Shown here one piece after another: positions 38,298 through 51,552 of a stretch of DNA of 64,000 nt. Below the pieces are notes generated by a model. That model was given only the letters and a program-made list of their open reading frames with translations. It ran no database searches and was not told the origin of the DNA. The translations under genes and the position numbers were made by a program. The stretch's first letter is position 1; each line of letters begins with the position of its first letter. Source of the DNA: Paramecium sonneborni. Taxonomy: Eukaryota; Ciliophora; Oligohymenophorea; Peniculida; Parameciidae. The stretch spans positions 393,886 through 457,885 of the forward strand of contig CAJJDN010000011.1 of assembly GCA_905182985.1 (NCBI GenBank). Direction: 5' to 3'.

Positions 38298-39341
38298 TCA
38301 TGGATATAATCTAGATGATGTTCCTTCTTTAATAACTTCTGAACTTTCAATTACTCTTGATCCTCTTGTTCTTGATTAACTTGATTAAACTGTTGTTATT
38401 GTTGGTCCAACAACTTTCTTTTCAACTTTTACTTCCTTAACTTCTTTTACTCCTCCATTCTTTATTGAGTCAATTTCAGCTTAAACCATTATTAATGATT
38501 CTTAACAAGTATAATACTCTGTATTTAATTTCTTAAATCTGTTTTTCCAAACTTCAACATCCTTAAAAAATAATATTTTTAATATATACAGATCTTAATT
38601 TCGTTGTTTTTTCTTCTATCTCATAAGTTACAGAACTTTCAACTTCTTAGCATCTTCTTTCCCATTCTTAAATATCTTATTCTTTTTTATTTAATAATCC
38701 TGTTATTCTTTCAATTTCACTTCTAACATTATATAATTATTCCTAAATAAATTGATTTTTTTATTACTTCGATTATTTTAATTCTAGATTATAATCCTTA
38801 TTATGATTGATCATTTCCACTTCTTAATTCAAATGTTTCCTAATCTTTCTATCGTAATTAATTTTAGGCTTATTGTAATTATAACTTTAATCTCTGTGAT
38901 TCAAGTTCAAGTTCTTCCACCTATAATTTATCTTAAATTTATATTTACTCTAGTATTATCTATTACTTCAACTCTTTCTTTAACTGTCTTAACTTCAGGC
39001 TCTCTAGCTAATAATTCTGCAACCCTCTATCTTAAAAACAATAATTCTTCCTTGTAGGATTCACCATCTTCACATTCACATTCCTTCTCTTGTTATTATG
39101 GATAAGGAACTGGAACATACATAGGCATCATATAAGGTTATTAAGGAGGAGGTTGGCATTTTGGTCGACATTCATGATTATCAATCATTAATTAATAGCA
39201 ACCATATTAATTATTTGAAAATTATGCTGATACAAATGAAGTCGACATGTAATTTCTTTTTCTATTATATCTTAGAGGAGCTTATTCAACTTCCACATTA
39301 GTTTTAATTACTTATGACTCTACTACTGTTGTGGTTTTCAT
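38298..39341 (-). CDS. coiled-coil protein with Val/Glu repeats, probable cytoskeletal
   Basis: The 320-residue protein starts MKTTTVVESQVIKTNVEVEQ, has a Cys/Pro-rich patch (ECRPKCQPPPQQPYMMPMYVPVPYPQQQEKECECED) near residue 80, then a rod (ELLFLRQRVAELLAREPEVKTVKERVEV...) to about residue 275, and ends in VKEVKEVKVEKKVVGPTITTV plus SQSRTRGSRVIESSEV. The head-rod-tail layout and alternating Val/Glu/Lys resemble ciliate cortical (epiplasmin- or intermediate-filament-like) proteins, but I cannot assign a family. Introns: 38562-38589, 38743-38767, 38921-38948. Confidence 0.7.
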
Positions 39342-39671
39342 ATTTTATTTCAAATAAATTATATTTTAATATATTTTAAATATATATTAATCAATCATTT
39401 ATTCTCAATAAATCTAAGTACATATTTAATTCAAGTATCATATCTATATTCTAAGATTAGAATTTATAAGATTTAATTAAGAATTTATTATTTCCAAGTC
39501 TAATGTCTCTATATTTATTGAAATTTAACTTCTAATTTTATGTATTCCTAAAATAGTTATTGATTAAAAAGAATCATATAAATGATGAAATTGATTAAAC
39601 TAAAATTGTAGTTTTTGATATTCATACTTATACTCAAAAGAACTACTTTATAATTCTTTATATTAATTTTA

Positions 39672-42516
39672 ATGAATTAACCAAAAGCGGATTTACTATC
39701 TGTCACACCCAGAATTCTATCTAGTCGCAATAGTTAACCTAGTAATGAATTATTTTAATACTAGATGAATAGTTATTAGATGATGCTGCCAGAAAACCTT
39801 CAATTTTATTCTCAAAATTAGATAAAGTTCAGATTTCAAATGAACCAAGTGACAGTGTTCAATCAAATGAATCAGAGGATAATCCAAGAAAATTTATGCA
39901 AGGATTTAAAAATAAAATATGGAAAGAAAGAGCATTAAATGTTATTGTGTTAGTAGCCAGATTTGTTACTTATTTATTGACAAACTCAGACAAATTTAAA
40001 TTGAGATATTTAGAATTAAGATAATTCAAAGTTATAGGTGATCAAGCGGCAGACTATAATTACTATTTGACCAAGCGATTAATTCGAGCTAGATCAAAAA
40101 AACAATTTTGCGTAAATATGGCAAAGTAATTATGAGTTTCACGTCAAGATGTTTATGAAGAAGCTATTAAACTTTTTGAAAAGAGTTGGTATAAGTGTAT
40201 AACCTATAACACCAGATCATACATTAAAATTACTTTGGGATCTTTTTGTATTTACAATTCTCATAATTAATATAATTTATATTCCATTAAAAATATCATT
40301 TGAAATTTAGGAATAAAGTACTGGAATAGACTTTTTCTTGGAAACCTTGCCATAATATGTGTTTATCTGTGAAATTTTATTAAATTTTAATGTTGCATAT
40401 TATAGCAGAGGAGTTTTAGTCTTAAATTAAATTTAAATTGTAAAACACTATTTGAGAGGAAAATTTATTACTGATTTCATAGTTCTAATTCCATTTATGA
40501 TTGGAAGATCAAATGTTCCTTACATTGAATTTGTATTATTATTTAGAATTTCAAGAGTAAAATTATTTATATTAAATAGATTATATTTATTTTTGAGAAT
40601 CTAGTTGAAACATTGAACTTAAGAGTAAATTTTGCAGCTGTAATAGATTTAGTTTCATTGCTAGCCACATTTTTATTTGCTTCTCATTTAATTGCCTGTG
40701 TTTGGCATTTTATAGCAGTTTAAGAACATTTATTTTCTGATTCTAGTTTTACATGGGTAGATAAAGCTTAATTAGAAACTGATTGGTTAAGTAGATATAT
40801 AACATCTTTTTATTGGGCTTGCATTACAACTTTAACTATTGGTTATGGAGATATAACACCTGTATTTAAATTTCTTATATTAAGGTAACTTAAATTGAAA
40901 AGTTGTTTGTTATCTTAGTAACATTATTAAGTTCAATAATATTTGGATATACAATTTCAAGTATTGGAGCTATTTTTGCTTAGATGTCAGAAAATAAAAA
41001 TTATTTAAGGGATAAAATGACAATGATAGATTCTTTTATAAAAAGAAGAGGATTAAATAAAGATCTTTAAATTAAAGTTAAAAAATTTTTTGAATATTAT
41101 TTAAAAACTTTAAAAAACACTGATTCTGAATGTGAAAAATTAATGGAGCATTTATCTGGAACTTTAATTAGGGAAGTTAAAATAGATTTTTATTAGTCTT
41201 TATTTAATTAATCAAAATTGTTTAGATAAAATTTTTCGGATGATTTTATTGCCAATCTTTGTTTTCTTGTTAAAGAATAGAGTTTTGTACCAGAAGAAGT
41301 TATTTTTTAAGAAGGTTAGTAAGTAGATAAATTATATTTTATATTAAAAGGAGAAGTGGAAGCTTATATAAGAAATAATAAATTAGTGAAAATTTATAAA
41401 AGAAAGCAAGCAATTGATGAAAAAGGTTTTATTTCATAAAATTGTGCTTAATTTACATCAAGGGCTATTAAATTTTCTAAATTGGCATATATATCTTTTG
41501 AAGATTTCTAAAGTTTATTAAAATAAAATAAAGAAGATTTAGAAAAATATTATAGAATAAAACATTAAATTTAATTTGGTGGAAGAATTAAATTTAGTGG
41601 ATGTGAACTTTGTTTTCAGAATCATAGTTTTACAAAATGTCCATTTGTATTTTATACACCAAATAGTATAACATTATTTAAAAAGAAATCAAATATTGAT
41701 ATTTAGAAAAGATTATTTCTTTAAAGACAAAATACATAAAAACTACAAATAAATAAATCATTATTAAATTTAAGATAATTTTAAAGGAATATTTTAGAAT
41801 ATGGTAATTAGAACTACTTATATGCTGATTTACTTCCAGATAGTGAATTTTTTTCTGTAAATCGTGTAGATGAAATGAATTTAGGAGGAGATGGATAATC
41901 TTAATCAGAAGATTAAGAATCATCAAATTCTCCTGATAATTCTGGAACTTAATTAAAGCATTAATTATCATCTTAATCTTAAAAGGTAAATACGATGAAG
42001 CATTCATTATAAAAAGTTACTAATAAAATATTATAAGAACCTGGTATATCTTAAATGAGAATAAAGATTTCAAGGGGGACTAAAAAACAGACAATAAATG
42101 TTTAAAGTTAGAAAATTGTTAATGAATAAGAAGATTTAAAAGATACAAATTAAGATAGTAAATTAAATTTAAGTAGATAAAATAGTAAGTAAGTTTAAGA
42201 AACACCTCCACCATCATCTAGATTTATTTAACTTGAACCTTCATAAATTAAATTAATTGAATTAGAGATTGCTAGAGAGATTTTCAATAAACATGAATTT
42301 TAGATAGATATGCATTAAGATTTTGAATATTATGATTCTTAATTTAATTTGGCTACAATTATTAAAGATTTATTTACAAATAAAAGAAAAAGAATGTTAT
42401 TTCAAATTAATAGAAAGCGGTAGAAAAAATAATTGTATTGTCTACCAAATAAAAAATTACCAAGCTAAAATAATATTAATAGTAGCGTTTATAATGTTGA
42501 TAATGTGGATAATTGA
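39672..42516 (+). CDS. six-TM K+ channel with a cyclic-nucleotide-binding-like domain
   Basis: The 916-residue product is a voltage-gated-type K+ channel of the EAG/CNG class, which is greatly expanded in Paramecium. TM helices begin near residue 195 (LLWDLFVFTILIINIIYIPL). The selectivity filter is intact at CITTLTIGYGDITPV (about residue 365), followed by S6 and a C-linker. A cyclic-nucleotide-binding-like fold follows (SFVPEEVIFQEGQQVDKLYFILKGEVEAYI). The phosphate-binding FGE is replaced by GFISQ, so ligand binding is doubtful. A Cys/His patch (GCELCFQNHSFTKCPF) and a long polar tail end the protein. Introns: 39742-39764, 40112-40136, 40557-40579, 40862-40884. Confidence 0.88.
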
Positions 42517-42691
42517 TAAATTGAATAATTATTTAGATTCATTCTTATTAAATATATATATATATATAATATTAAAAAATTAAACAAATTATTTTATACC
42601 TTTTATATAAATTTATGATACTCCTAATAAAATATTTTAATGATTTTTCATATATATATAAATTGAATTTTGAATATTAAATGAATAGAAT

Positions 42692-45600
42692 ATGATAAAG
42701 GAAGTAATTTTAGAAAATTTTAAATCTTATTATGGTGAACATCGAATAATTTGTGGATCACATTTCAACTCAATAATAGGTCCAAATGGATCAGGTAAAT
42801 CTAATTTTATAGATGCAATATAATTTGTATTTGGAAAAAGAGCTACTTCTATGAGATGTAAGACTGTCTCATAATTGATATCAGCAGGAATGTCAGAATG
42901 TAGAGTTGAAGTTATATTTGATGGATTTAGTTTAAAAAGAACAATAAAAGGAAATACGACTGAAGTTTATATTGATAATGAACCAGTTAAGTAAAACAAA
43001 TTACATTAATATTTGAAATCAAAGAATATAGATGCAACTAATAAATTCATAATCTTGTAAGGAGAAGTTGAATCTATTAGTATGATGAAACCAAAATCTG
43101 GAAATTTTGAATAGCCAGGATTATTAGAGTATATAGAAGAAGAATATTAGAAAGAGTAGATGGAAGAATCTTTTAGAAAGAAATAAATTGCTTAGAGTAG
43201 ATATTTTGAATCTTAAGAAAAAGCTAATATTGCTTAACATACTTTAAATGAAATAAAGGGTATGGTTGATTTATCAGAATTTGTTAAAAGTGTTTATAGT
43301 AGAATTTTTAGGGTTTAATTATGTTAGATTGAAATCTTAAAAAAAGAATAAGTATTGATTTAATTAGAGGATGAAATAATGAATGAAAATGCAGAGATTC
43401 TTTTATAAACAGAATGTAGATAAAGATAAATGGATGATTTGAAAATTTTAAGAGGAGAAAAAGAAAGAATTGATTAAGAAATAAAGGATACTGAAAATTA
43501 ATAGAAAATTATAAATTTAGAAATAAATTCAATAGTAAATAAATATGATTAAAATGAAGAATTAGAATGTTAATTAAATATAAATAAATTGCAAAAATAA
43601 ATTGATGATTTAATTAAAGAAAAAGAACTTTTAGAATAAGATTAAAGAAAGTTTGAATAAATGATTCCAGAAAAATAAAATAAGGTTGATAAAATAGAAA
43701 AGGAAAAAAACATAGCAGAAACTCATTATAATAAATTGAAAACAGATCTTAAAGTAGAATCACGATTTTTAATGAAATAGAAAGAAGAATTAGAATAGAA
43801 GCTTAAACCATTTAATAAATAGATACATGATTTATAAATTTAATTAGAGAAATTATAATTAGAAAAAGAGAGAACAAGTAAGAGTCCTGATGAATTTTTG
43901 AATTAATTAGATTAATTTGATAAAAAAACATTTTAATTGTAAGTTCAAATAGAGTAAATAAATAGTTATATAGAGAGATAATTAGATTTGTAATCTTTAA
44001 TAAGAGATTCAAAAGAAAAGACTATAAAAGAATTAAGTGATAAAAAATCAGATGAGAAAAGATTAACAAATGAGATAGCTTAGAAATAAGAAAGGTTGGA
44101 TTAAAATAATGAAGATAGATAGGAAAAAAATTAATATTCAATAGTATTGCGGGCATTAATTAGAGCATCTTAAGCAGGTCAACTAAAAATTTGTGGAAGA
44201 TTAGGAGATTTAGGAACAATTGATCCAAAATATGAATGTGCCATAACAACAGCTTGTCCTGGATTAGATGGTATTGTAGTTGAAAATGATTAAGATGCTG
44301 TAGATTGTATTAATTTTTTAAAGTAGAATTAAATTGGTAGAGCATTATTCATTCCAATTAATAAAGTACCTGAAAATGTTATATAATTTATGGAAAGACC
44401 TTTTAGACCATAAGATAAAACTTTAAGATTATTTGATTTAATTAATTTTAAAGATAATAAATATAGGAGTGTTTTCTATAATTTATTAAGAGATACTTTA
44501 GTTGTAGATAATATAGAAATTGCAAGAGATATTGGAATTGGATAAAGAAAAAGAGTAGTAACTTTAGATGGTAAATTAGTTGAATAAAGTGGAGTTATGT
44601 CTGGTGGTCCAGAATAAAGAAAAGGAGGAATGTCTAGTAAATTTTATGAAGAACTTTCTAATGATTAAAGAGAATAATTAATTAGAGATAGAAATATACT
44701 TAAAGAAAAATTAGACTCTACTAAATTTGAAATATTAGCACTTGAAAAAAAATTGAAAGAAACATTGTCTGATGAAGAAATGGTTAATTCTAAACATAAA
44801 TAAAGATTAGTTGATAAAAATATGCTTTAAGAATAAATTAATGATAATAAAAAATAAATGGAAATTCTATAAATCTAGTATTAAGAATGCCATTATAATT
44901 AATAAAAAAATTAAGAAGTTAGAAAAGAGATTGAACTTCTTCAAAGGGAAATTGAAAAAATTCAAAATAAAACCTGTCTAGATTAATAAGATTTATAAGC
45001 TATTGATGATAAACTTAAAGAAATAGCTAATCAAGATCTTAATTCAGCAAAAGATATGTTTAGTAATTATACATAAACTTACGAAACTTATTAACAAGAA
45101 TTATTAAAAGTTATTACATAAAAAACTATTACTGGTAAAAAAATTGTTTAAAATACTTAAAATATTCAATTAGAAACTGAAAATTTTGAAAAATTAAAAG
45201 ATTAACTTAAAAGAATATAGGATAAGAAATATTAAGATAGTAACGTTGTTGAAGCTCATAAATAATAATTGCATAGATTATAAAGTTCATTAAATGTTAT
45301 CAAAGCATAATAAGCAATACTCTCTAAATAAATAGATGATTTAGTCAAAACTATCACTTCCATTAATACAGTAATTGAAGAAACAGAAGATAAAAAATAA
45401 GCATATATTTTAAAAAAAAATATAGAAAAATAAGATTAAGAAAAAAATAGATCTAAATAAAAAGAATTGATTGAAGAACATAAAGAATATTTTCTAGCTT
45501 TTAATTCAGATTCTGGAAATCCTAATTTATTTTTCTAAATTAATCAAGAAAATATATTTTGTTAATAATTATTAACAGAGATTTAAAAAGTCAGAAATGA

Positions 45601-46348
45601 GTATTATTAAAAATTTAGAGAATTTTTTATACCAGCAGGAATAGAAGAATTTTTACCAGAATCTATTCCTAAAGATATTTAGCTTATAAAAGATGCTAAT
45701 AAATTATTTACTAAATAACAAAATTTAATTGATATTTATACAGAATTAGGAACTTCTGATAATAAAAATAAAGATAAGAATTTGATGAAAATATTTATGG
45801 ATAGATCTTTAGATTATGAAATAAAATTAAGAAGAGCAAAGGATGATGAAATCAATTTTTAACAAGAAAAATCTCGTAATGAAGATTTATTCTAAGATAG
45901 AAAAATTCAATTTGCAAAAACTTTAAAAAATGTTGAATTAAAATTATAAGAAATATATAAACACTTAAGTATGGGAGGAGAAGCTGAAATTAAAGTTATT
46001 GATGAATTAGAAATTTTTAAAGAGGGATTACAATTTATGGTTAAACCTCCAAATAAAACATGGAAATAGATTTCAAAATTATCAGGAGGTGAGAAAACAT
46101 TAGCATCTTTAAGTTTGATGCTTGCTATCCATTTTTATAGACCAACTCCAATATATATACTAGATGAAATAGATGCAGCTTTAGATTTTAAAAATGTTAA
46201 AATAGTTGCAGAGTTTTTGGATAAAATTGATTCACAATTTATTATTGTTTCATTAAGAACCAATATGTTTGAAAAAGCTTCAAATCTAATTGGACTTTAC
46301 ATGAGAGATACTAACCATTCCACTGAAGTGATTTAATTAGAAGTTTGA
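42692..46348 (+). CDS. SMC4: SMC4 condensin subunit
   Basis: An intronless frame of 1218 residues. Walker A (IIGPNGSGKSNFIDAIQFVFG) lies at residues 28-48. Two long coiled coils flank a hinge beginning CGRLGDLGTIDPKYECAITTACPGLDGIVVE (near 500), which matches the SMC4 hinge better than SMC1-3. The C-terminus has the signature LSGGEKTLASLSLMLA, Walker B PIYILDEIDAALDFKNV and the D-loop/SLRTNMFEKASNLIGLY ending. SMC4 pairs with SMC2 in condensin for chromosome compaction. The N-terminal extension usual before the ATPase head is absent: an upstream in-frame TGA fixes this ATG. Degraded pieces of a second copy lie at 47385-47915. Confidence 0.93.
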
Positions 46349-46669
46349 AATTTATTAAATTTTATTATTATTATAAAGTAAAATTAATTTAAACTAAATT
46401 ATTCTAAGTTATTTCTTAAATTTAATAGATAGAAATTTTATTACATTTTCTTTTAAATAAATAATATTTTATATTTTAAGATGCTAGATAATTTATAATA
46501 TTATTTTATATTTTATTATTATTGATATTATTTATTTTCCATTTTAATCTAGTATTTTATATCTTTCTCTTAATTACAAATTTTCTTCTGACTATATACA
46601 AGGCATTTCTGACACTTTTGGCTAAATGCTAGCCATTCCTTGAAAACATTAAATTTCAGGTTTTCTCAG

Positions 46670-46808
46670 AGGATTCTTATAATTACATTTAATAACACTT
46701 TTCTTTTATTCAAAATTATTATATTACTCAATCAACTTTTTATTAATACGGTATTTAATCTAGATTAGAAATAATATATAGTGTACCTATAGAGTGATTC
46801 TAAAGCAT
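46670..46808 (-). pseudogene. remnant of the 5' end of a vWA/alpha-kinase gene
   Basis: On the minus strand this segment parallels the first exon, first intron and second exon of the intact gene starting at 51552. An ATG at 46808 is followed, as in the intact gene, by a short exon and by the shared block GTACACTATATATT at the start of a 26-27 bp intron, then by a TTTGA...AGAAAAGT stretch before the second intron. The rest of the coding region is missing or unrecognisable. Similarity was judged by eye. Confidence 0.5.
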
Positions 46809-47384
46809 AATTTAATTATTAGTTTTAATCAAATAAACTCTAAATTTAAATACAAATTAATAGTATAGAATATTTATTTATTTAGATATTAAAATATTAT
46901 TTCAATGAATTTTTAATAACTCAGTTATAAATCCAATGCACAATCCATAAATTTACAAACAAACAAAAATTTTATCTAGTTTATTTAAATCGAAATTGTT
47001 TGTTTTATTTACTAAGTTATATTTTTTATAATTTCCTTTTTTTTCATAAAGTTCATTTTATTTTATTATTTTGGTTTCTTTATAAATTCAACTTTATTAT
47101 ATTAATGAATTACTTTAAGCTTTTTTATTTCATTTTAAAAATCTTATATTCTAAAATTAAGTACAATAATTAAAAATCGATTTTGAGTCAAAATAAATTT
47201 GTATTTTTATTCCTAGTAAAAATATTCTAACTTAAATCATCAATTTACAACAGAAAACAATTTCCTTGATCTCAAAAGATAATATAAAATCATCTCAACT
47301 TTTTCAATTTTAATAAATTAATAGAATGACGATTGATACACAATTCATAAATTTTTATAGCGAAATTTAGAAAAATAAAAAATG
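46809..47384. repeat. duplicated flank, copy 1
   Basis: This noncoding stretch resembles 51553-52400. Shared landmarks in the same order are an ATAATTTAATTATTAG block after the kinase start, a CCATAAATTTACAAA block, and CTCAACTTTTTCAATTTTAATAAAT at the far end. It is the 5' flank of the decayed kinase copy. Confidence 0.55.
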
Positions 47385-47915
47385 AGTAAGAGTTCTGAAG
47401 AATTTTTAAATTAGTTACATAAATTTAATAAGATAAATAGTTAAATTATAAGTAAAAATAATTATTATAAATGAGATAGTTTAATTTACAAGCTTTGATC
47501 TGAGATTAAACATAAAAAAAGATTGGTTGATACTAATATGCTTTAAGAATAAATTAATTAGAACAAAAATAAATGAAAATTCTAAAATCTAGTCTAAAGA
47601 ATACCATTATAATCAATAAAAAATTAAGATGTAAGAAAAAGATATTGAACTTCTAGAATGGCAAAGTGAAAAAATTCAAAATAAAATCTGTTTTGATTAT
47701 TAAAATTACAGCTTAGATGAAAGAGATGCAGTTTTAGATTTTTAAAATGTTAAAATAGTAGTAGTGTTTTTGGATAAATATGATTCACAATTTATTCTTG
47801 TTTCATTAGGAACCAACATATTTGAAAAAGCTTCAAATTTAATTGGATTTCATATGAAATATATACTAATCATTCCACTTGAAGTAATTCAATTATAAAT
47901 TTGAAATGTTTATAT
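47385..47915 (+). pseudogene. internally deleted SMC4 pseudogene
   Basis: Three pieces of SMC4 occur in the right order and strand. The first matches the coiled coil around 43875 (SKSPDEFLNQL region). The second matches 44790-44990 (RLVDKNMLQEQI...CHYNQQ...IELLQ...KIQNK). The third matches the C-terminus from 46170 on (AALDFKNVKIV...FLDKIDSQFI...SLRTNMFEKASNLIGL). The ATPase head, hinge and signature motif are gone and small indels break the frame. It cannot make a working SMC protein. The following 140 bp also resemble the 3' flank of the intact gene. Confidence 0.8.
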
Positions 47916-48056
47916 TTTCTTATCATCAAGTAAAATTTTCTTTATTCAAATAGTTTCTTCATTTATTTATTAATATTAATAGATAAATGTTTTATTATAT
48001 TTTATTTTGAATAAATAATATTTTAAATTTTAATTTTGTTGATAATTTATATAAAA

Positions 48057-51000
48057 TCATCCATAAATATCCAATAAATCTAAATATTCAAAAGTTAATA
48101 ATGCTTTCCTGTTTTCATAATTGACTAAATACATCATTGTTCCTTCCTATCCCATGTCAGTATCATCAAATGTTCCTAATAATTTTAAATAAAAAATTTA
48201 CCTTTAATTGTATTAATAGCAGGATCTGTGAAATAATTACCAACTCCTTACACATCACTTACCATGTAATTAAAACTGCTAATAAAATAAGTATAATATG
48301 TAAATGATTATGCAAACTTATTTAATTCTAGTGTAGGATCTTCATGAATAAAACCATAATTATTATTATACTTAACGAATTCTCCTTTAAAAAATCTTTC
48401 AGCAATCCAAAAAGAATCTAAAATAAATATATTTATAATACTTTAATTTTCTTAAAGAATTAAGAAATCACTGTAAATTACAGATGGGATTTTTATTTGT
48501 TTTTCTTTCTCACGTGCTTTATCTTATAATTCATTAGTAAACCTTTTCATGAGTTTTTAACAAATCAGATGTGATTTGCATTCTTTTAAAGCATCATTTA
48601 AAGATTAATATGGTTTACTACCAATTGGTGTTTTGATAACATATAATTCTTCAGAATTTCCTTATAATTTTTTCATTAAAAATACATCCTTCATCATACC
48701 AAAGGCAAAAGGTTTTTCAGTTCTTAAACAATTCCAATTTCCTTCTTAAATAGTTGTAAAATCCTATGGACATTAAATTTTTTCTATCATTTCAATATTT
48801 CTATCAAATGCATCTTATTTAATTTCTACTCTTAAAACTGTAAATTTTGTATTAATTGTTTAAACATTTGGTTATTTTTCAAAATCATAAAAATTTCCTT
48901 ATTTACAAAGTGCTTCCATTGCACCTTCTTTTTCTCTTACAACTTCTTACTAAATTGCTCCTTATTTAGATTTAGTTTAGTTTTTATTAGTCTAAGTAGC
49001 ATTTTGTGATGCTTCTCCTATATATTAAGCCATGATTTTTGCCAATTCCGCTTGCGACTTATTATTTTATAAATCTTAGTAAAGAAATAGGTCTAATTTA
49101 TTTTTTGATTAATATATTTTTTTTATTTCCTCATACATTGTTACAGTATATTTTGTAAAATTGAGTGCAATAAGAATAATATTTTTTTCAATCAATTCTT
49201 CGATAGCATCTTAAATATCATCATTTGGATAATTATCTGAACAACCTCCATTGTATCTTTTACCATGACATGGAGCATCACAAATTAAAATAGCTATTCT
49301 AAATCTGCTAGGCCAATTTAATTTACAAACTTATTTTATTGCTCCTCTTATATCTTCTGCTGCATCTCCTCCCCCTCCACATTTTACTGAATCAAACCAT
49401 GTTTGGAGGGCGTTTGAATCCTTAGAAAATGCGTATTCATAATATTTTTAATTTTTTGATGCTTTTAATTCAGGTATATCTTAATAACAAACTGAAGCCC
49501 AATTTGTATCTCTATTTGTAGCTTGTTTTATTATTTACAAAGAACCTCTTACTGATTACTTGGTTTATTCTTTATATGATTCCATAGATCCAGTAACATC
49601 AACTATAAAACATACATCTAATTATCCAAATTCTCTTTTTGCATTCTACATTTATAAATTACCCTATTAAATTAATGTATCTTTTTTTTATTTATTATCT
49701 TTTTGCTATTATTCTTTTCTTATTTGATCTTATTTTAATTTTTCTTATCTTTCGTTTTCCCTCATTTCATTTTCTTTTCTAATTTATTCTTCCCCTAACC
49801 TTTTTTAATCTCTTAAAATATTTTGTTAATTCTCTAAATCTTTTAGTGCTTTGTCATTATTAATATTAACTTTTTTTCCCGTTTAAGCATCATTCAATAA
49901 TTTTTTTAATTATTCAATTATTTTATTTAAGTTCTCAATTTCATTGTTTAATGATTATATTTCAAAATCTTTCTACTTACTTTCATCTGCTATTTTACTT
50001 TTTTCATAATTTGTTTTTTTTAGAGTTTCCATACCATTAATTATTTAACCTTCTAATTATCTTATTTTTTCTTCTTTCTCTTTAATTTTTTTTTACTATT
50101 TTGTAATCTCATCTCTAGCTTCCATAAAATATTAGTGTTCTTTATCGCTTTAGTTTTTTTCTTTTTAAACTTGTACTTGAGTTTCATCTAATTCTCCTTC
50201 TAAATTTTTAATTTTTTAATTATATTCTTCTTTAATTTTTTTTATATCCTCTTTTAATTTTTAGATTTGTTTTTCATACTCAAAAAGAATAGTTTAGTCA
50301 ACTTAAGGGTTGTTGTTATTTTAAGGTATAGTTTTTCTAATCAAATTTTAATTCGTCAATTTTAAGTTTTCAATTTCTTCTTCTTATCGTTCCCTTTCTG
50401 CCTTATTTTTTTCAATTTCTTTTGAAATTTTATCTATTGTTTATTTTTAAGAATTAATCTATAATTATTATGTCCTATATGATTGATGTTTTTCTTATAA
50501 ATCACTCTCTAATTATTCTTTATCTCTTTTTAATCCTTCAATTTATAAATTGAATTATTTTCTTAAAGTTTCCGTTCTTTCTTTATAATATTTTTCATTG
50601 TCTTCTAATTCTTGTTTCAATTAAGCAATTTCTGATAGATATTTTTTTTCTTAAATTTTTTGTTGATTTGTTTGGTTATTATTGGGAATTCCAGTCCCAC
50701 CAATTCCATACGGTGAATAACCTGCTCCTGGTGACATCCCAAATGGTGCCGTTGAAATTCCATGCTACATACTAGGTGACCATCCTTAAGCCATCACCGG
50801 CATTGCTGGCAACATTCCAGGTGTTGCTTAAGTGCCTTGCTACATTACAGGTATTGTTTAAGGGCCTGGCTAATTAAATTACCATCCAGGTTGCATTCCT
50901 GGTTAAATTCCATTGATTCCCATTTACACTCCCGTCGTTCCGAATTACATTTCCTATGTTCCTTTAGAACCACTTGGAAAGTATTGAGGCGATTATTAAT

Positions 51001-51552
51001 TTCCTGGATTTAAAGCCTCATTATTTTGATAAGTTTATTGAGGTTACTAATTAAAGCTCATTGGATTCATAATGCCACATTGTTGATTCATTGGATTCAT
51101 AAGGCCTTATTGTTGATTCATAAAGTCTTATTGTTGATTCATAATGCCTTATTGTTGATTCATAAAGTCTTATTGTTGATTCATTGGATTCATAATGCCT
51201 TATTGTTGATTCATAAAGTCTTATTGTTGATTCATTGGATTCATACTGCCTTATTGTTGATTCATAAAGTCTTATTGTTGATTCATTGGATTCATAATGC
51301 CTTATTGTTGATTCATAAAGTCTTATTGTTGATTCATTGGATTCATAATGCCGTATTGTTGATTCATAATGCCTTATTGTTGATTCATTTGATTGTCGTA
51401 CCCATATGAATTTTTTGCTAATAAAATTAAATTAATTTTACTTTTCTGTTGATCAAACTGACTATTTTAATCATATCCATATTGTTGCTGTGTTTAAACT
51501 AAATAATAAGAATATATAGTGTACTTTAATAATTCTAATTTAGCTCCTACAT
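48057..51552 (-). CDS. vWA / alpha-kinase protein with N-terminal 17-residue repeats
   Basis: The 1131-residue product resembles the VwkA type: a vWA domain joined to an alpha-kinase (MHCK/eEF2K) domain. Residues ~35-150 are tandem repeats of M, N, Q, G and P; then a Gly/Pro/Met-rich region, a coiled coil (about 280-620), a vWA domain (LDVCFIVDVTGSMESY, with MIDAS DVTGS near 637) and the alpha-kinase domain from ~900. Kinase marks are EELYVIKTPIG (ATP-binding lysine), FWIAERFFKGEFVKYNNNYG and YMVSDVQGVGNYFTDPAI. Alpha-kinases phosphorylate Ser/Thr in helical substrates such as myosin tails. Introns: 48176-48201, 48418-48441, 51418-51441, 51499-51524. The start is the ATG of a short first exon. 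Confidence 0.85.
51055..51392 (-). repeat. tandem coding repeat, 51-bp period
   Basis: Near-identical units of 51 bp, with shorter 18- and 33-bp partial units at both ends, encode the 17-residue pattern MNQQQDFMNQQQGIMNP on the minus strand. Units differ by single bases. The repeat lies wholly inside the kinase gene and keeps its frame, so copy number can change without breaking the protein. Confidence 0.9.

Noticed and set aside
51055..51392. Regular short repeats suggesting a CRISPR array
   Set aside because: There are no unique spacers; the units are contiguous, in frame, and encode a protein repeat in a eukaryotic gene.
51026..51409. Plus-strand open frame with repeated I-H-x-A-L-L-L-I-H units
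   Set aside because: It is the antisense shadow of the 51-bp coding repeat of the kinase gene, which reads in frame on the minus strand with flanking domains.
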